49,969 nucleotides of DNA from Pseudomonas sp. Root562 (lineage in GTDB: Bacteria > Pseudomonadota > Gammaproteobacteria > Pseudomonadales > Pseudomonadaceae): the NCBI RefSeq assembly GCF_001427125.1, contig NZ_LMGK01000013.1, positions 1,751 through 51,719 on the forward strand, given 5' to 3'. The notes beneath the pieces were generated by a model. That model did no database searches and was not told the origin of the DNA. It worked only from the letters and a program-made list of their open reading frames with translations. Of this stretch, positions 1 to 9,073 are shown in pieces. Positions within the stretch are counted from its first letter, which is position 1. Each line of letters starts with the position of its first letter. Both the position numbers and the translations under genes were made by a program.

Positions 1-1
1 C

Positions 2-237
2 TGAAGATCCCCTGTAGGAGTGAGCTTGCTCGCGATAGCGGTGGATCAGTCAACACACCAGTTGAATAAGAAGCCGCCATCGCGAGCAGGCTCACTCCTA
101 CCATTGGCTTGGGTACATCCGCAGGAGATTGGTCGGCTGTCAGGCCGCCATCGCTGGCAAGCCAGCTTCCGGCTGTACTTGGAACTGCGGCCATTGAAGA
201 TCCCTGTGGGAGCGGGCTTGCCCGCGATGGGCGGCAA
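2..237. repeat. Cluster of four Pseudomonas REP-like elements
   Basis: Four related hairpin-forming units lie within 240 bases. Unit 1 (11-44) reads GTAGGAGTGAGCTTGCTCGC and unit 2 (71-102) is its inverted copy. Unit 3 (143-177) is an inverted, more diverged copy (CCGCCATCGCTGGCAAGCCAG). Unit 4 (200-237) is a direct copy (GTGGGAGCGGGCTTGCCCGC). Units 1 and 4 are both preceded by TGAAGATCCC (2-11 and 195-204), so the flank was duplicated too. The GAGCnnGCTTGC..GCGAT pattern is typical of REP sequences scattered between genes in fluorescent pseudomonads. The cluster lies just beyond the stop codon of the leftward LysR gene. Confidence 0.85.
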
Positions 238-277
238 CGATAACGCGCCCTGTCTGAATGAGCGCAGTATCAGGTTT

Positions 278-1153
278 TCATTCACCGGTTCCGCAAAACC
301 CCGCGACGATCTCGTCAATCACCACCCGCACCCTGGCCGTATGCCGCAAATCGGCGTGGGTTACCAGCCAGATGTCATAAGGCACAGGCTTCGTACGTTC
401 CGGCCACAGCCTGACCAGCCCGTCCCGTTCGCCCATGTACACGGGGACTTCGCCGATTCCGATCCCGGCAGCGATGGATCGGCGCACCAGCAAACTGGAA
501 CTCAGGCTCGAGACAATCCGCCCGCGGCCAATCGGTTCACCAACCAGTGTCACGTCCTTGTCGCCTTGCAAATAGGGCTGATAGATCACCAGATCATGCC
601 CCTCGAACGCCGAACCCGGCTGCGGTATGCCGTGGGCGTCCACATAGTCTTGCGAAGCAAACAAACCGATCGGCCATCGGGCGAGTCGGCGGGCAATCAG
701 ATCCGGGTTTTCCGGCCGGGTATTGCGCACGGCAATGTCGGCCTCGCGCTTGGCCAGGCTGAGAATTTGCGTCGAAGCGTCCAGCTGAACCCGCACGTCG
801 GGATGCTGTCGATGCAAACGAGCGATGGCCGGGATCAGCAAATCGATAGCCATGGAATCGGTGGTGGTGACTCGCACGGTACCGGTCAATCGATCGTCCA
901 GGCCTTGAATGCGTCGCTCCAGCTCGTGCGCTGAATGCTCCATTTTTTCCACGGCGCGCATTGCCGCTTCGCCCAAGGCTGTCAGCGCATAGCCTTCGGA
1001 TGTGCGCAGGAACAACGTCGCGCTCAAGGACTTTTCCAGTGCCGCGATTCGCCGGCCAACCGTGGCTTGATCCACGCCCAGCACCCGTGCGGCACCGCGC
1101 AACGTGGATTCGCGGCAAACCGCGAGAAATACCCGTGCGTCATCCCAGTTCAT
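278..1153 (-). CDS. LysR-family transcriptional regulator
   Basis: A 291-residue protein of normal LysR length. Residues 1-60 form the winged helix-turn-helix (DDARVFLAVCRESTLRGAA, then the recognition helix around DQATVGRRIAALE). The remainder is the effector-binding domain. The neighbour on the other strand is an MFS exporter 110 bp away, the usual LysR/target arrangement. A TGATGCA-TCTG-TGCATCA dyad 13-30 bp upstream of the start codon is a good candidate operator. The LFLRTSEGYALT segment resembles LysR members that control neighbouring transport or oxidoreductase genes; the ligand is unknown. The long plus-strand frame opposite this gene is a shadow. Confidence 0.92.
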   Translation of the reverse strand: MNWDDARVFLAVCRESTLRGAARVLGVDQATVGRRIAALEKSLSATLFLRTSEGYALTALGEAAMRAVEKMEHSAHELERRIQGLDDRLTGTVRVTTTDSMAIDLLIPAIARLHRQHPDVRVQLDASTQILSLAKREADIAVRNTRPENPDLIARRLARWPIGLFASQDYVDAHGIPQPGSAFEGHDLVIYQPYLQGDKDVTLVGEPIGRGRIVSSLSSSLLVRRSIAAGIGIGEVPVYMGERDGLVRLWPERTKPVPYDIWLVTHADLRHTARVRVVIDEIVAGFCGTGE

Positions 1154-1165
1154 GGTTTCTCCTGG

Positions 1166-1183
1166 TGATGCATCTGTGCATCA
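1166..1183. promoter_or_regulatory. Perfect dyad, candidate LysR operator
   Basis: TGATGCA-TCTG-TGCATCA is a perfect 7-bp inverted repeat in the divergent region between the LysR gene (start 1153) and the MFS gene (start 1264). A third half-site TGCATCA recurs at 1209-1215. Binding is inferred from position and symmetry. Confidence 0.6.
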
Positions 1184-1263
1184 CTACAAAGTGTAATCGC
1201 AGCATTATTGCATCAAAGAACCTCGATATGCTGGTCGCCATGAAAACACTCAGGACAACGTTC

Positions 1264-2493
1264 ATGGACCGTATCTCACTGACCCCCGATAAACCTGGCA
1301 GCGCGATCTGGCTGCCGATCCTTGCAGGTCTCTGCGCCAGCCTGGTGAGCATCGGCCTGGCGCGTTTCGCTTATACGCCGTTGATTCCCTCTTTGATCCA
1401 AAACCAGTGGTTTTCCGCCAGCGACGTGGTGTTCCTCGGCGCCGCCAACCTGGTGGGTTATCTGATCGGCGCCTTGCTCGGCCACCCACTGGCCAAGCGT
1501 ACTTCCAACAAAACCGTTCTGCGGTTGATGATGCTCACGGTGACCCTGGCGTTTTTTGCCTGTGCCTTCCCGTTATCGGTGAGCTGGTTCTTCGCTTGGC
1601 GTTTGCTGTCCGGCGTTGCCGGTGGCGCGGTCATGGTGCTGGTGGCTACGACGGTGTTGCCCCATGTACCCGCCTCCCGCAGAGGTCTGGCCAGTGGTGC
1701 GATCTTCCTCGGCCTGGGCCTGGGGATTGCCGGCTCGGGGACCCTCGTACCGCCGCTGCTCAGTATGGGTTTGCAACAAACCTGGCTCGGCCTCGGGGTG
1801 CTGGCGCTGGTCCTGACGGCGGTCAGCTGGTTTGGCTGGCCATCTTCCACTTCCCCTGCTCCAGCGCCGGCAGCGGTCAAAACAGCGCCGACGTCGATGC
1901 TTGCGGGTGTTTACCTGCTGTTCGCCCAATACGCCCTCATGGCAGCCGGACTCGTGCCCGCCATGGTCTTCCTGGTGGATTACGTCGCCCGGGGTCTCGG
2001 GGCCGGGCAACACGTCGGCGCAATGGTCTGGGTGATGTACGGTCTCGGCGCGATTGTCGGCCCGGTGAGTTACGGTTTTCTGGCTGATCGCCTGGGCGCC
2101 AAACGCAGCATACGCCTGGTGTTGCTGGTGCAGGCGATTGCGGTGGGCTTGCTGTCGATGTCCAGCACCTTCGTGGCTCTGGCGCTACTCGCGGTCATCA
2201 TCGGCTCGTTTCCGCCAGGCATCGTGCCCCTGGCGCTGGCCCGGGTTCACGAACTGATTCCCGGCCACCATCAACAACAGATCGCCTGGAGCCGCGCCAC
2301 GGTTTCGTTCGCCACTTTCCAGGCCATTTCCGGCTTCGCCTATTCGGCGCTGTTCAACGGCAGCGGTGGTAATCACCGATTGATGTTCATGGTGGCGGCC
2401 GGGGCGATTGTCGGTGCGTTGTTGTTGGAATGGGCGGCGCGTTTGCTGACCGGGCCGAAGGAAAAAACCTGCGCCGCTGCAACGATCACATAA
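1264..2493 (+). CDS. MFS transporter, YbfB/YjiJ type
   Basis: About 409 residues with twelve predicted hydrophobic segments. The N-terminal pattern (LAGLCASLVSIGLARFAYTP) is characteristic of the YbfB/YjiJ branch of the major facilitator superfamily, presumed inner-membrane exporters of unknown substrate. The frame is open from 961, but the start at 1264 is preferred because CAGGACAACGTTC provides AGGA eight bases upstream; ATGs at 1228 and 1240 lack this. Divergent from the LysR gene and followed after 53 bp by a quinone oxidoreductase on the same strand, suggesting a two-gene unit under LysR control. Substrate unknown. Confidence 0.88.
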   Translation: MDRISLTPDKPGSAIWLPILAGLCASLVSIGLARFAYTPLIPSLIQNQWFSASDVVFLGAANLVGYLIGALLGHPLAKRTSNKTVLRLMMLTVTLAFFACAFPLSVSWFFAWRLLSGVAGGAVMVLVATTVLPHVPASRRGLASGAIFLGLGLGIAGSGTLVPPLLSMGLQQTWLGLGVLALVLTAVSWFGWPSSTSPAPAPAAVKTAPTSMLAGVYLLFAQYALMAAGLVPAMVFLVDYVARGLGAGQHVGAMVWVMYGLGAIVGPVSYGFLADRLGAKRSIRLVLLVQAIAVGLLSMSSTFVALALLAVIIGSFPPGIVPLALARVHELIPGHHQQQIAWSRATVSFATFQAISGFAYSALFNGSGGNHRLMFMVAAGAIVGALLLEWAARLLTGPKEKTCAAATIT

Positions 2494-2546
2494 ACAAAAC
2501 AATCCCACCGTTATCGAACTGACTTCATTGCTCAAAGGTATTCATC

Positions 2547-3545
2547 ATGTCGCTGCCGCAAACCATGACCCAAATCGAAATCACCACACCCGGTGGCCCT
2601 GAAGTGCTGCAACCAAACCTGGTGCCCGTACCCGTAGCGGGCGCTGGGGAACTGTTGATCCGTGTTCATGCCGCCGGGGTCAATCGACCTGATGTGCTGC
2701 AACGCGCCGGTCAATACCCGATGAAACCGGGCATGAATCCGATCCCGGGGCTGGAGGTGGCCGGTGAAGTGGTCGGGCTTGGCGCAGGCGTCAGCGACTT
2801 CGTGGTCGGCGACAACGTCTGCGCCCTGACCAACGGCGGCGGATATGCGCAGTATTGTGTCGTCCCCGCCAGTCAGGCTCTGCCGATTCCAGCCGGCATG
2901 GATTGGCTACACGCCGCAGCCATTGCGGAAACGTTCTTCACCGTGTGGGCCAACCTGTTCGAGATGGGCGGCGCGCGCAAAGATCAACGAGTCTTGATTC
3001 ATGGCGGCACCAGCGGCATCGGCACCACCGCGTTGATGCTCTGCCGTGAGTTCGGCATCGAAGCGTTTGCCACGGCGGGCAGTGCAGAAAAGTGCGCGGT
3101 GATCCGCAAGCTGGGCGCCGAGGCGATCAACTATCGCGAACAGGATTTTACCCAGGTCATTGCTGAAAAAACCGCGGGGCGCGGCGTCGATGTGATTCTC
3201 GACATCATGGGCGGTTCGTACCTCAACAGTAACGTTGCGGCGCTGGCTCTCGAAGGGCGACTGGTGATGCTCGGTTTCCTCGGTGGCGCAGTAGCCAGGG
3301 AAGTCGATCTGTTGGCGATCATGGCCAAACGCGCCACAGTCACCGGCTCGTTGTTGCGTTCTCGCACCCGGGAAGAAAAAGCCGCGATTGCGCAACAGTT
3401 GCGCGAGCACGTGTGGCCGGTATTGGCGGCCGGGCGTTGCCTGCCAATGATCGATGAGGTTTATCCCCTGGCCCACGCGGCGCAGGCCCACGGGCGCATG
3501 GAGGGCGGCGATCACATCGGCAAGATTGTGTTGCGGGTGGATTGA
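2547..3545 (+). CDS. NAD(P)H quinone oxidoreductase, PIG3/QOR type
   Basis: A 332-residue medium-chain dehydrogenase/reductase without the structural zinc-binding cysteines. Landmarks are the N-terminal GroES-like fold with NRPD (46-49), the nucleotide-binding loop HGGTSGIGT (152-160), and VDVILDIMGG in the second half. These match the PIG3/TP53I3 quinone oxidoreductase group, which reduces quinones with NADPH in the cytoplasm. It probably shares a transcript with the upstream MFS gene, and such enzyme/exporter pairs often deal with electrophilic or quinone-like compounds (inference). Confidence 0.9.
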   Translation: MSLPQTMTQIEITTPGGPEVLQPNLVPVPVAGAGELLIRVHAAGVNRPDVLQRAGQYPMKPGMNPIPGLEVAGEVVGLGAGVSDFVVGDNVCALTNGGGYAQYCVVPASQALPIPAGMDWLHAAAIAETFFTVWANLFEMGGARKDQRVLIHGGTSGIGTTALMLCREFGIEAFATAGSAEKCAVIRKLGAEAINYREQDFTQVIAEKTAGRGVDVILDIMGGSYLNSNVAALALEGRLVMLGFLGGAVAREVDLLAIMAKRATVTGSLLRSRTREEKAAIAQQLREHVWPVLAAGRCLPMIDEVYPLAHAAQAHGRMEGGDHIGKIVLRVD

Positions 3546-3600
3546 ACGGCTGTCGAAATTATTCCCGCCCTGCGTGTGCATCTGCTAAAACGCGAACTTC

Positions 3601-4578
3601 ATGTCCGTGCGGGTTGAACAACCGATGTCCACTGCTCTTCTCACTCGTCTGCGGCGACGCTGGCTGCCGCTGCTGTGCATGGCCGCGCTGGTGGTGGGCC
3701 TGCCCGTGGGTTGCGGTGCTCTGCAATATAAGGAGCGCGAGTTGCTGTTTCGCATCGAACCGGGCACGGCAGGCTGGTATCGCGGCTTGCCGCAGGACGT
3801 TCAGGAATTGGACATCAAGCCAGCAAGTTTCAAGGCCGGGCAAAACCTGCATGCCTGGTGGTGGCCGGCAGCGCGTAAAGATGCACCGGCAATTCTCTAC
3901 TTGCACGGTGTGCGCTGGAACCTGACCGGACAGGCGTTCCGTATCGAGCAGTTGCGCGCCATGGGTTATTCGGTGCTGGCGATCGACTACCGCGGGTTTG
4001 GCCAGAGCAAAGGCGACCTGCCATCGGAAGCCAGTGTCTACGAAGATGCCCGGGCCGCCTGGGAGCGTTTCAAGGTGATGCAACCTGACGCCGGCAAACG
4101 CTTGATCTACGGCCATTCGCTAGGAGGTGCGGTGGCCATCGACCTTGCAGCAGAGCTCGCCGCTCAGGCGAAAAACAATCATGGTTCGGTGCCGGTCCGG
4201 GGCCTGGTGATCGAGTCCACCTTCACCTCGCTTGGCGATGCCGTGGCGGAAGTCGCCGGCAACAACCTGCCGGTGAACTGGTTGCCGGTGCGCTGGTTGT
4301 TGTCGCAGAAATTCGATTCCATCGACAAGATCGTCGACATCGACATGCCGCTGCTGGTGGTCCATGGCCTGGCCGATCAGTTCATGCCGTCGCGATTCAG
4401 CCAGCAACTGTTCAATGCCGCCAACCAACCTAAGAGCCTGTTGCTGATTCCCGGCGGCACGCACAACAACAGCATGAGCCTGGGTGGTTCCCGGTATCGC
4501 CAGGCGCTCGATGGCCTGATGCAAACCAAACCATCGCAAATGGCCGGGGCGGTGGCTCGCAGCGCCCAGGACTCCTGA
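3601..4578 (+). CDS. Alpha/beta hydrolase, membrane-anchored (BEM46/YfhR-like)
   Basis: A 325-residue serine hydrolase. Residues 18-38 form one hydrophobic segment after an arginine-rich stretch, ending in VGCGA; this could be a signal anchor or a poor lipobox. The alpha/beta fold shows LHG (101-103), the nucleophile elbow GHSLGG (171-176, Ser173), an acid in HGLADQFMPS and the catalytic histidine in PGGTHNNS. This order is typical of the BEM46/YfhR family of periplasm-facing or membrane-associated esterases of unknown substrate. An in-frame ATG at 3628 would remove eight residues and cannot be excluded. Confidence 0.85.
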   Translation: MSVRVEQPMSTALLTRLRRRWLPLLCMAALVVGLPVGCGALQYKERELLFRIEPGTAGWYRGLPQDVQELDIKPASFKAGQNLHAWWWPAARKDAPAILYLHGVRWNLTGQAFRIEQLRAMGYSVLAIDYRGFGQSKGDLPSEASVYEDARAAWERFKVMQPDAGKRLIYGHSLGGAVAIDLAAELAAQAKNNHGSVPVRGLVIESTFTSLGDAVAEVAGNNLPVNWLPVRWLLSQKFDSIDKIVDIDMPLLVVHGLADQFMPSRFSQQLFNAANQPKSLLLIPGGTHNNSMSLGGSRYRQALDGLMQTKPSQMAGAVARSAQDS

Positions 4579-4613
4579 GGTTTTCGCGATCGGCCAGTCA
4601 GAAATCGCGCTGA

Positions 4614-5738
4614 TTACCGGGTTGCATCGTCTGTTTTCGGTTCGGGCGCGCATTCATCGATCCCCGTCACACTGCTTCGGGGTACAAACTGTACGGCTTT
4701 GGCCTCCGCGCGCCAGGGTCGAACGATGTACATGCCATCCGCTTCCGCCAGCAAGCGCAAGCGGATGCTGCTGCCTGGATTGTCCGGGTCGTTGATCGCC
4801 TCCAATAACTGAGTGCTCGCTGCCCAGGTCATCACGGTGCAGTTGCGAGCGCCGGAGGATGGCAATTGCAAGGTTACCCCCGCCAATTTGGCGCTCGTTT
4901 GAGGGATGAGACCCAAAACAAAGATGACCACCATCGCCACCAGCGCCGCGTGTGCGACGGGATGCTCATGGCGACGCATGACCACCACAAAATAAGCCCC
5001 GCCCAGTTGGATCAACCACAACAAAACCAGCTCAAGGAACATGAACGGTATAAACAGCCAGACATCATCCACGTACTCGCTGACGCTGCGGGCAACCACC
5101 ACCGTGACATTGAGGATCGCGATCCACTGCACAAGTGCCGACATCACGCAGGCGAACCAGAACTCAAGGGAGACGCTGGTCTTCCACACGCGGGTGATAA
5201 TCCACGCATGCCCCAACAACGTGAGTCCCCCCAGAGCCACCATGCCGAGCATCCACCAGCCACTGGTGTGGCCATAGGAAGCATGGACGCCGACCAGCCA
5301 GACAAACCCTCCCAACAACAGCACCCCATACAGCCAATGCAACATCAGTCGACGACGGAGCGGAGTCAGTCCGGATTTGCCCTGATCAAAACTCAAGTGG
5401 TCACTCAAGCGTTCGCCAGAATCATTCAACCGGTGAAAGATGATGAACGCCGGCATGACGATCAACGCCCCCAGCATCGCGATCACGAAGACCAGCATTG
5501 CGAACATCGCCGGTAATGCCGCGACGACGGCGGAAGACGTGATGCTTAACGGTATTTTTTCCACCTGGATGTATTGAAAGAGGTAAATCCCGGCAATCAA
5601 CAAAATACTGCCGCCCAACGGCCAGGCACGCTCATTGAGCCACAACAAACCCTGGCTCAATTGCGCGTAGCGGTTTCGTGTGGAGGCAACTTGAGTTTTT
5701 TGCTCGCAATCGATGACGTCGACCGGTTCCAATTCCAT
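4614..5738 (-). CDS. Multi-spanning membrane protein of unknown function
   Basis: A 374-residue protein with about seven hydrophobic helices, beginning near GGSILLIAGIYLF and including a long pair around VFVIAMLGALIVMPAFIIF. After the last helix there is a soluble C-terminal domain of roughly 90 residues with two cysteines (RNCTV and DECAPEP). I do not recognise a named family. It converges on the hydrolase gene (36 bp apart) and is followed upstream by an AraC gene on the same strand. The start at 5738 is the first ATG of the frame. Confidence 0.72.
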   Translation of the reverse strand: MELEPVDVIDCEQKTQVASTRNRYAQLSQGLLWLNERAWPLGGSILLIAGIYLFQYIQVEKIPLSITSSAVVAALPAMFAMLVFVIAMLGALIVMPAFIIFHRLNDSGERLSDHLSFDQGKSGLTPLRRRLMLHWLYGVLLLGGFVWLVGVHASYGHTSGWWMLGMVALGGLTLLGHAWIITRVWKTSVSLEFWFACVMSALVQWIAILNVTVVVARSVSEYVDDVWLFIPFMFLELVLLWLIQLGGAYFVVVMRRHEHPVAHAALVAMVVIFVLGLIPQTSAKLAGVTLQLPSSGARNCTVMTWAASTQLLEAINDPDNPGSSIRLRLLAEADGMYIVRPWRAEAKAVQFVPRSSVTGIDECAPEPKTDDATR

Positions 5739-5816
5739 AAACGCACAATCCTTGTTTCAGCAATGTTGAGCCGCGGTAGCAGGCCTCGAATGTACAGGCA
5801 GGGGCTGGCAAAAACA

Positions 5817-6869
5817 TCATCGCTGCAGCGAATCAGAAGTCTCTGACAGAAAATTCGCCTCAGCCGTTTGAAACCGCGCCCGATAGCGACCCGGACTTTC
5901 TCCCGTCCACTTCTTGAATGCCCGGTGAAACGCGCTGGGCTCCTGAAACCCCAACTGCTCGGCAATGTCGCTGATGCTCGCCCGGCTTTCGCGCAGCTGT
6001 TCGAACGCCACCGCCCTGCGCACTTCGTCTTTGATTTCCTGATAGGAACAACCTTCGCGCTCCAGTTTTCGGCGAAAGGTGCTGGGGCTCAGGTGTTGTT
6101 CCAGGGCAAAGGCCTGCAAGGTCGGCCATTGGCTGTAATGGCTGCTGCGCAAGCGTTGGTGCACTTGCGACGCCAGACCATGCTGATTGCGAAAACGGAT
6201 CACCAGCCATTGTGGCGCGGTGCGCAGAAATACTTTCAGCGACGCCAGGTCCTGGACCACCGGTAGCCGCAGGTAGTGACTGGCGAACTCGATTTCGGTG
6301 CGCTCGGCACCGAAGGTCAGGTTGGGGCCCCAGAGCAACCGGTCATCGCTCAGGGACAAACGTTCATGGCGGAAGTCTGCGCGGTCGATAGGTATGCGCC
6401 GGCCTCCCAGCCAGCACAGCAAACTGATCATCAGCACCAGGAACGTTTCTTCGCCGAAACGATTGGCATCGGCATTCTGCGAATACGTCTCCAGACTGAT
6501 CACCGCCCGTTTGCCGCGCACGGTCAGCGTGCCGCGAAAGTCGCGCAGGAACAGGGCGAAATTGGCCAGGCACTGGCGCATGGCCTTGTGCAGGTCGGGC
6601 TCCTGAATCAAGGCCCGGCAAATCAGCGCAAAGGCGCCTGGCGGCATGCCATGGGAATCGAGGCCGAAGAACTCGTCGTTGAGCTCGCGGATCTGAATCA
6701 GCCACAACGCCGCAAAGGCACTGGCTGGCACTCGCGCCGATGGCTGCTGCATCACGGTCGGGTCGATGCCGGCCTGTTCCAGCACGGCACGCACCCGCTG
6801 CGAATCGTCGGCCAGACCATGGATCATTGCCTGCACGAAGTAGGCGGCCACTGAATCCTTTTCCCGCAT
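5817..6869 (-). CDS. AraC-family transcriptional regulator
   Basis: A 350-residue regulator. The N-terminal two thirds correspond to the AraC-type arabinose-binding-like domain found in OruR-type regulators. The C-terminal 100 residues carry two helix-turn-helices (LSPSTFRRKLEREG and ISDIAEQLGFQEPSAFHRAF, followed by KKWTGESPGRYR). The frame extends to 7340, but the ATG at 6869 is preceded by GGGAGAG at a good distance and gives the family's usual length. It is divergent from the 3-hydroxyacyl-CoA dehydrogenase gene with 165 bp between starts, so that gene is the obvious candidate target. Confidence 0.9.
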   Translation of the reverse strand: MREKDSVAAYFVQAMIHGLADDSQRVRAVLEQAGIDPTVMQQPSARVPASAFAALWLIQIRELNDEFFGLDSHGMPPGAFALICRALIQEPDLHKAMRQCLANFALFLRDFRGTLTVRGKRAVISLETYSQNADANRFGEETFLVLMISLLCWLGGRRIPIDRADFRHERLSLSDDRLLWGPNLTFGAERTEIEFASHYLRLPVVQDLASLKVFLRTAPQWLVIRFRNQHGLASQVHQRLRSSHYSQWPTLQAFALEQHLSPSTFRRKLEREGCSYQEIKDEVRRAVAFEQLRESRASISDIAEQLGFQEPSAFHRAFKKWTGESPGRYRARFQTAEANFLSETSDSLQR

Positions 6870-7034
6870 GTGAACGCTTCTCTCCCGATCACCCGAAATG
6901 GCAAAAAACATCAGGCCCGTTGAACAGTTTCGGCATAGGACAACCGCCCTGCCGGTTCTAGACTCGCGGCAATAGTACGCTTTGTGCCACGACGGCGGCC
7001 AAGGTATCGCAGGGTTTATCGGAAGGACGGCAAC

Positions 7035-7886
7035 ATGAATCTGCAAAACATTGGCGTGATCGGCGCCGGCACCATGGGCAACGGCATTGCGCAAGTCTGC
7101 GCCCTCGCCGGCTTCAACGTGACCCTGCTCGACATTTCCGAAAGCGCTCTGCAAAAAGCCATCGCCACCGTTGGTAAAAACCTCGATCGGCAGATCGCCA
7201 AGGACACCCTGACCACCGAGCAAAAAAACGCGGCCCTCGACAAGATCCAGACCAGCACCGACTACAGCAGCCTGCACAATGCTCAGCTGGTCATCGAAGC
7301 TGCCACCGAGAATCTCGAACTGAAATTGCGGGTGTTGCAACAGATCGCCGCACAGGTCAGCGCTGACTGCGTGATCGCTTCCAACACCTCATCGCTGTCG
7401 ATCACCCAGCTCGCCGCCAGCGTCAGCCAGCCTGAGCGCTTCATCGGCCTGCACTTCTTTAACCCGGTGCCGGTGATGGGCCTGATCGAAGTCATTCGCG
7501 GCCTGCAAACCAGCGACGCCACCCACACCCTCGCGCTGGACATGGCGACGGCCCTGGGCAAAACCGCGATCACCGCCGGCAACCGCCCGGGGTTTGTGGT
7601 CAACCGGATTCTGGTGCCGATGATCAACGAAGCGATCCTGGTGTTTCAGGAGGGCCTGGCCAGCGCCGAAGACATCGACGCCGGGATGCGCCTTGGCTGC
7701 AACCAGCCCATCGGCCCGTTGGCGCTGGCCGACCTGATCGGCCTCGACACGCTGCTGGCGATCATGCAAGCGTTCTACGAAGGCTTCAACGACAGCAAAT
7801 ACCGTCCGGCGCCACTGCTCAAGGAAATGGTTGCCGCCGGCTACCTGGGACGCAAAACGGGGCGCGGCTTCCATGCCTATGCCTGA
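7035..7886 (+). CDS. 3-hydroxybutyryl-CoA dehydrogenase
   Basis: A 283-residue NAD-dependent 3-hydroxyacyl-CoA dehydrogenase oxidising 3-hydroxyacyl-CoA to 3-oxoacyl-CoA. The Rossmann motif GVIGAGTMGNG lies at 7-17, the substrate-site SNTSSLSIT at 116-124, the catalytic histidine in GLHFFNPVPVMGLIEV (His140), and the C-terminal helical domain ends in GYLGRKTGRGFHAY. The length is that of stand-alone Hbd/PaaH proteins. The start at 7035 follows GGAAGGA. The gene overlaps the downstream TetR gene, implying co-transcription, and is divergent from an AraC regulator. Confidence 0.93.
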   Translation: MNLQNIGVIGAGTMGNGIAQVCALAGFNVTLLDISESALQKAIATVGKNLDRQIAKDTLTTEQKNAALDKIQTSTDYSSLHNAQLVIEAATENLELKLRVLQQIAAQVSADCVIASNTSSLSITQLAASVSQPERFIGLHFFNPVPVMGLIEVIRGLQTSDATHTLALDMATALGKTAITAGNRPGFVVNRILVPMINEAILVFQEGLASAEDIDAGMRLGCNQPIGPLALADLIGLDTLLAIMQAFYEGFNDSKYRPAPLLKEMVAAGYLGRKTGRGFHAYA

Positions 7887-8532
7887 GCGTTGCTCGCGTT
7901 TTGCCGAATACCGGGACAAGGTGCTGGAACTGTTCGCCTGCAAGGGTTTCGGTCAGGTCGGCATGCGTGAGCTCGCGACGTGCCTGGGGCTTTCCCCGGG
8001 CTCGTTGTATCACCATTACCCGAGCAAACAGCACCTGTTGCTGGACCTCATCGAAGAGTTTTACGAAGAGTTGCTGGCGACCCTGGGACGCATCCAGCAA
8101 AAGGCTCCGGCCAAGCGAGACCGGCTCAACCATGTGATTCGCGCCCACCTCAATCTGCACCGCGAGATGCCTTGGCATTTTCGCCTGGTCGAACGCGACT
8201 GCGGCTGCCTGAATGAAGACCAGCAGGCTCGGGTCCGGCAATTGCGCGAGCAGTACGAACGCACCTTGCTGGTGGTGCTCGGCGCCCGTTCGCGATTCAG
8301 CGAATCGGGAAAATTGGCGGCCGGGCATGCCATCGCCTCGCTGCTCAATAGCGCACCCAGTTGGCTGACGACTCAGTCACTGGACGAGCAGGAGCACAAC
8401 GAGTTGCTTGAGAATCTGGTGAGCGGCGCCATTGAACGCCTGCTGGCGCCACGGCGCGCGAGCGAAGCGATAAGCATCACCCGCTCTATCGAAAAAAAAT
8501 CTGACAATGTTCAGGCAGCCGCCGCGTTTTAG
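7873..8532 (+). CDS. TetR-family transcriptional regulator
   Basis: About 219 residues. The N-terminal helix-turn-helix is clear (VGMRELATCLGLSPGSLYHH followed by YPSKQHLLLDLIEEF), and the helical C-terminal domain is of ordinary TetR size. The start is ambiguous: ATG at 7873 or 7879, both overlapping the end of the dehydrogenase gene by 8-14 bp, with GGGGCG upstream of 7873; the open frame begins at 7831. The overlap means translational coupling. Co-expression with an acyl-CoA enzyme suggests sensing of a fatty-acyl or hydroxyacyl intermediate (inference). Confidence 0.88.
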   Translation: MPMPERCSRFAEYRDKVLELFACKGFGQVGMRELATCLGLSPGSLYHHYPSKQHLLLDLIEEFYEELLATLGRIQQKAPAKRDRLNHVIRAHLNLHREMPWHFRLVERDCGCLNEDQQARVRQLREQYERTLLVVLGARSRFSESGKLAAGHAIASLLNSAPSWLTTQSLDEQEHNELLENLVSGAIERLLAPRRASEAISITRSIEKKSDNVQAAAAF

Positions 8533-8622
8533 CGCTTTGCTGTCCCGGTCAGCCTCATCAGAATTCATCGCGCCAAACGATGTCAGATCCGATGTGCACC
8601 TTCATTGACCGGGAGCAGAATC

Positions 8623-9036
8623 ATGAAAATCAATCCCTACCTCATTTTCAACGGCGACTGCAAAGCCGCTTTCACCTTCTATGCCCAATGCCTGCAAGGC
8701 CATATCGAAGCGATGATGACCTTCGGTGAAACGCCTGCCGCCGAGCATGTGCCAAAGGAACATCACGACCTGATCATCCACACCTGCCTGAAAGTTGGCG
8801 ATCAGATGCTGATGGCGTCCGATACCACGCCCGACCGCCCGACACCGGGCATGAGCGGTTGTTCGATCTCACTGAATGTCGACAGCGTCGCCGAAGCCGA
8901 ACGGGTGTTCAATGCGCTGGCCGCGGGCGGCAAAGTCGAGATGCCGCTGGACAGCACTTTTTGGGCCGCCCGTTTCGGCATGTTGATCGACAAATTTGGT
9001 GTGTCGTGGATGGTCAACTGCGAAAAGGACCAGTAA
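8623..9036 (+). CDS. VOC-family protein, PhnB-like
   Basis: A 137-residue protein of the glyoxalase/bleomycin-resistance (VOC) fold, PhnB/3-demethylubiquinone-methyltransferase-like branch. Signature stretches are NPYLIFNGDCKAAFTFYAQ at the start, the central HTCLKVGDQMLMASD, and WAARFGMLIDKFGVSWMVNC at the end. The exact reaction of these proteins is generally not known. The start at 8623 has GGGAGCAG upstream. The gene stands alone and is closed by a hairpin terminator at 9074-9100. Confidence 0.92.
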   Translation: MKINPYLIFNGDCKAAFTFYAQCLQGHIEAMMTFGETPAAEHVPKEHHDLIIHTCLKVGDQMLMASDTTPDRPTPGMSGCSISLNVDSVAEAERVFNALAAGGKVEMPLDSTFWAARFGMLIDKFGVSWMVNCEKDQ

Positions 9037-9073
9037 TCAGGCCTTCCTGTTCGAAGATGGCCCATTCGCAAAC

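Noticed and set aside
20..934. A 304-codon plus-strand frame at the left edge
   Set aside because: It lies opposite a clear LysR gene and runs through the REP hairpins; it has no ribosome-binding site or recognisable domain.
6870..7340. N-terminal extension of the AraC frame across the divergent promoter and into the dehydrogenase gene
   Set aside because: It would overlap the 3-hydroxyacyl-CoA dehydrogenase coding region; ATG 6869 has a good ribosome-binding site and gives normal family length.
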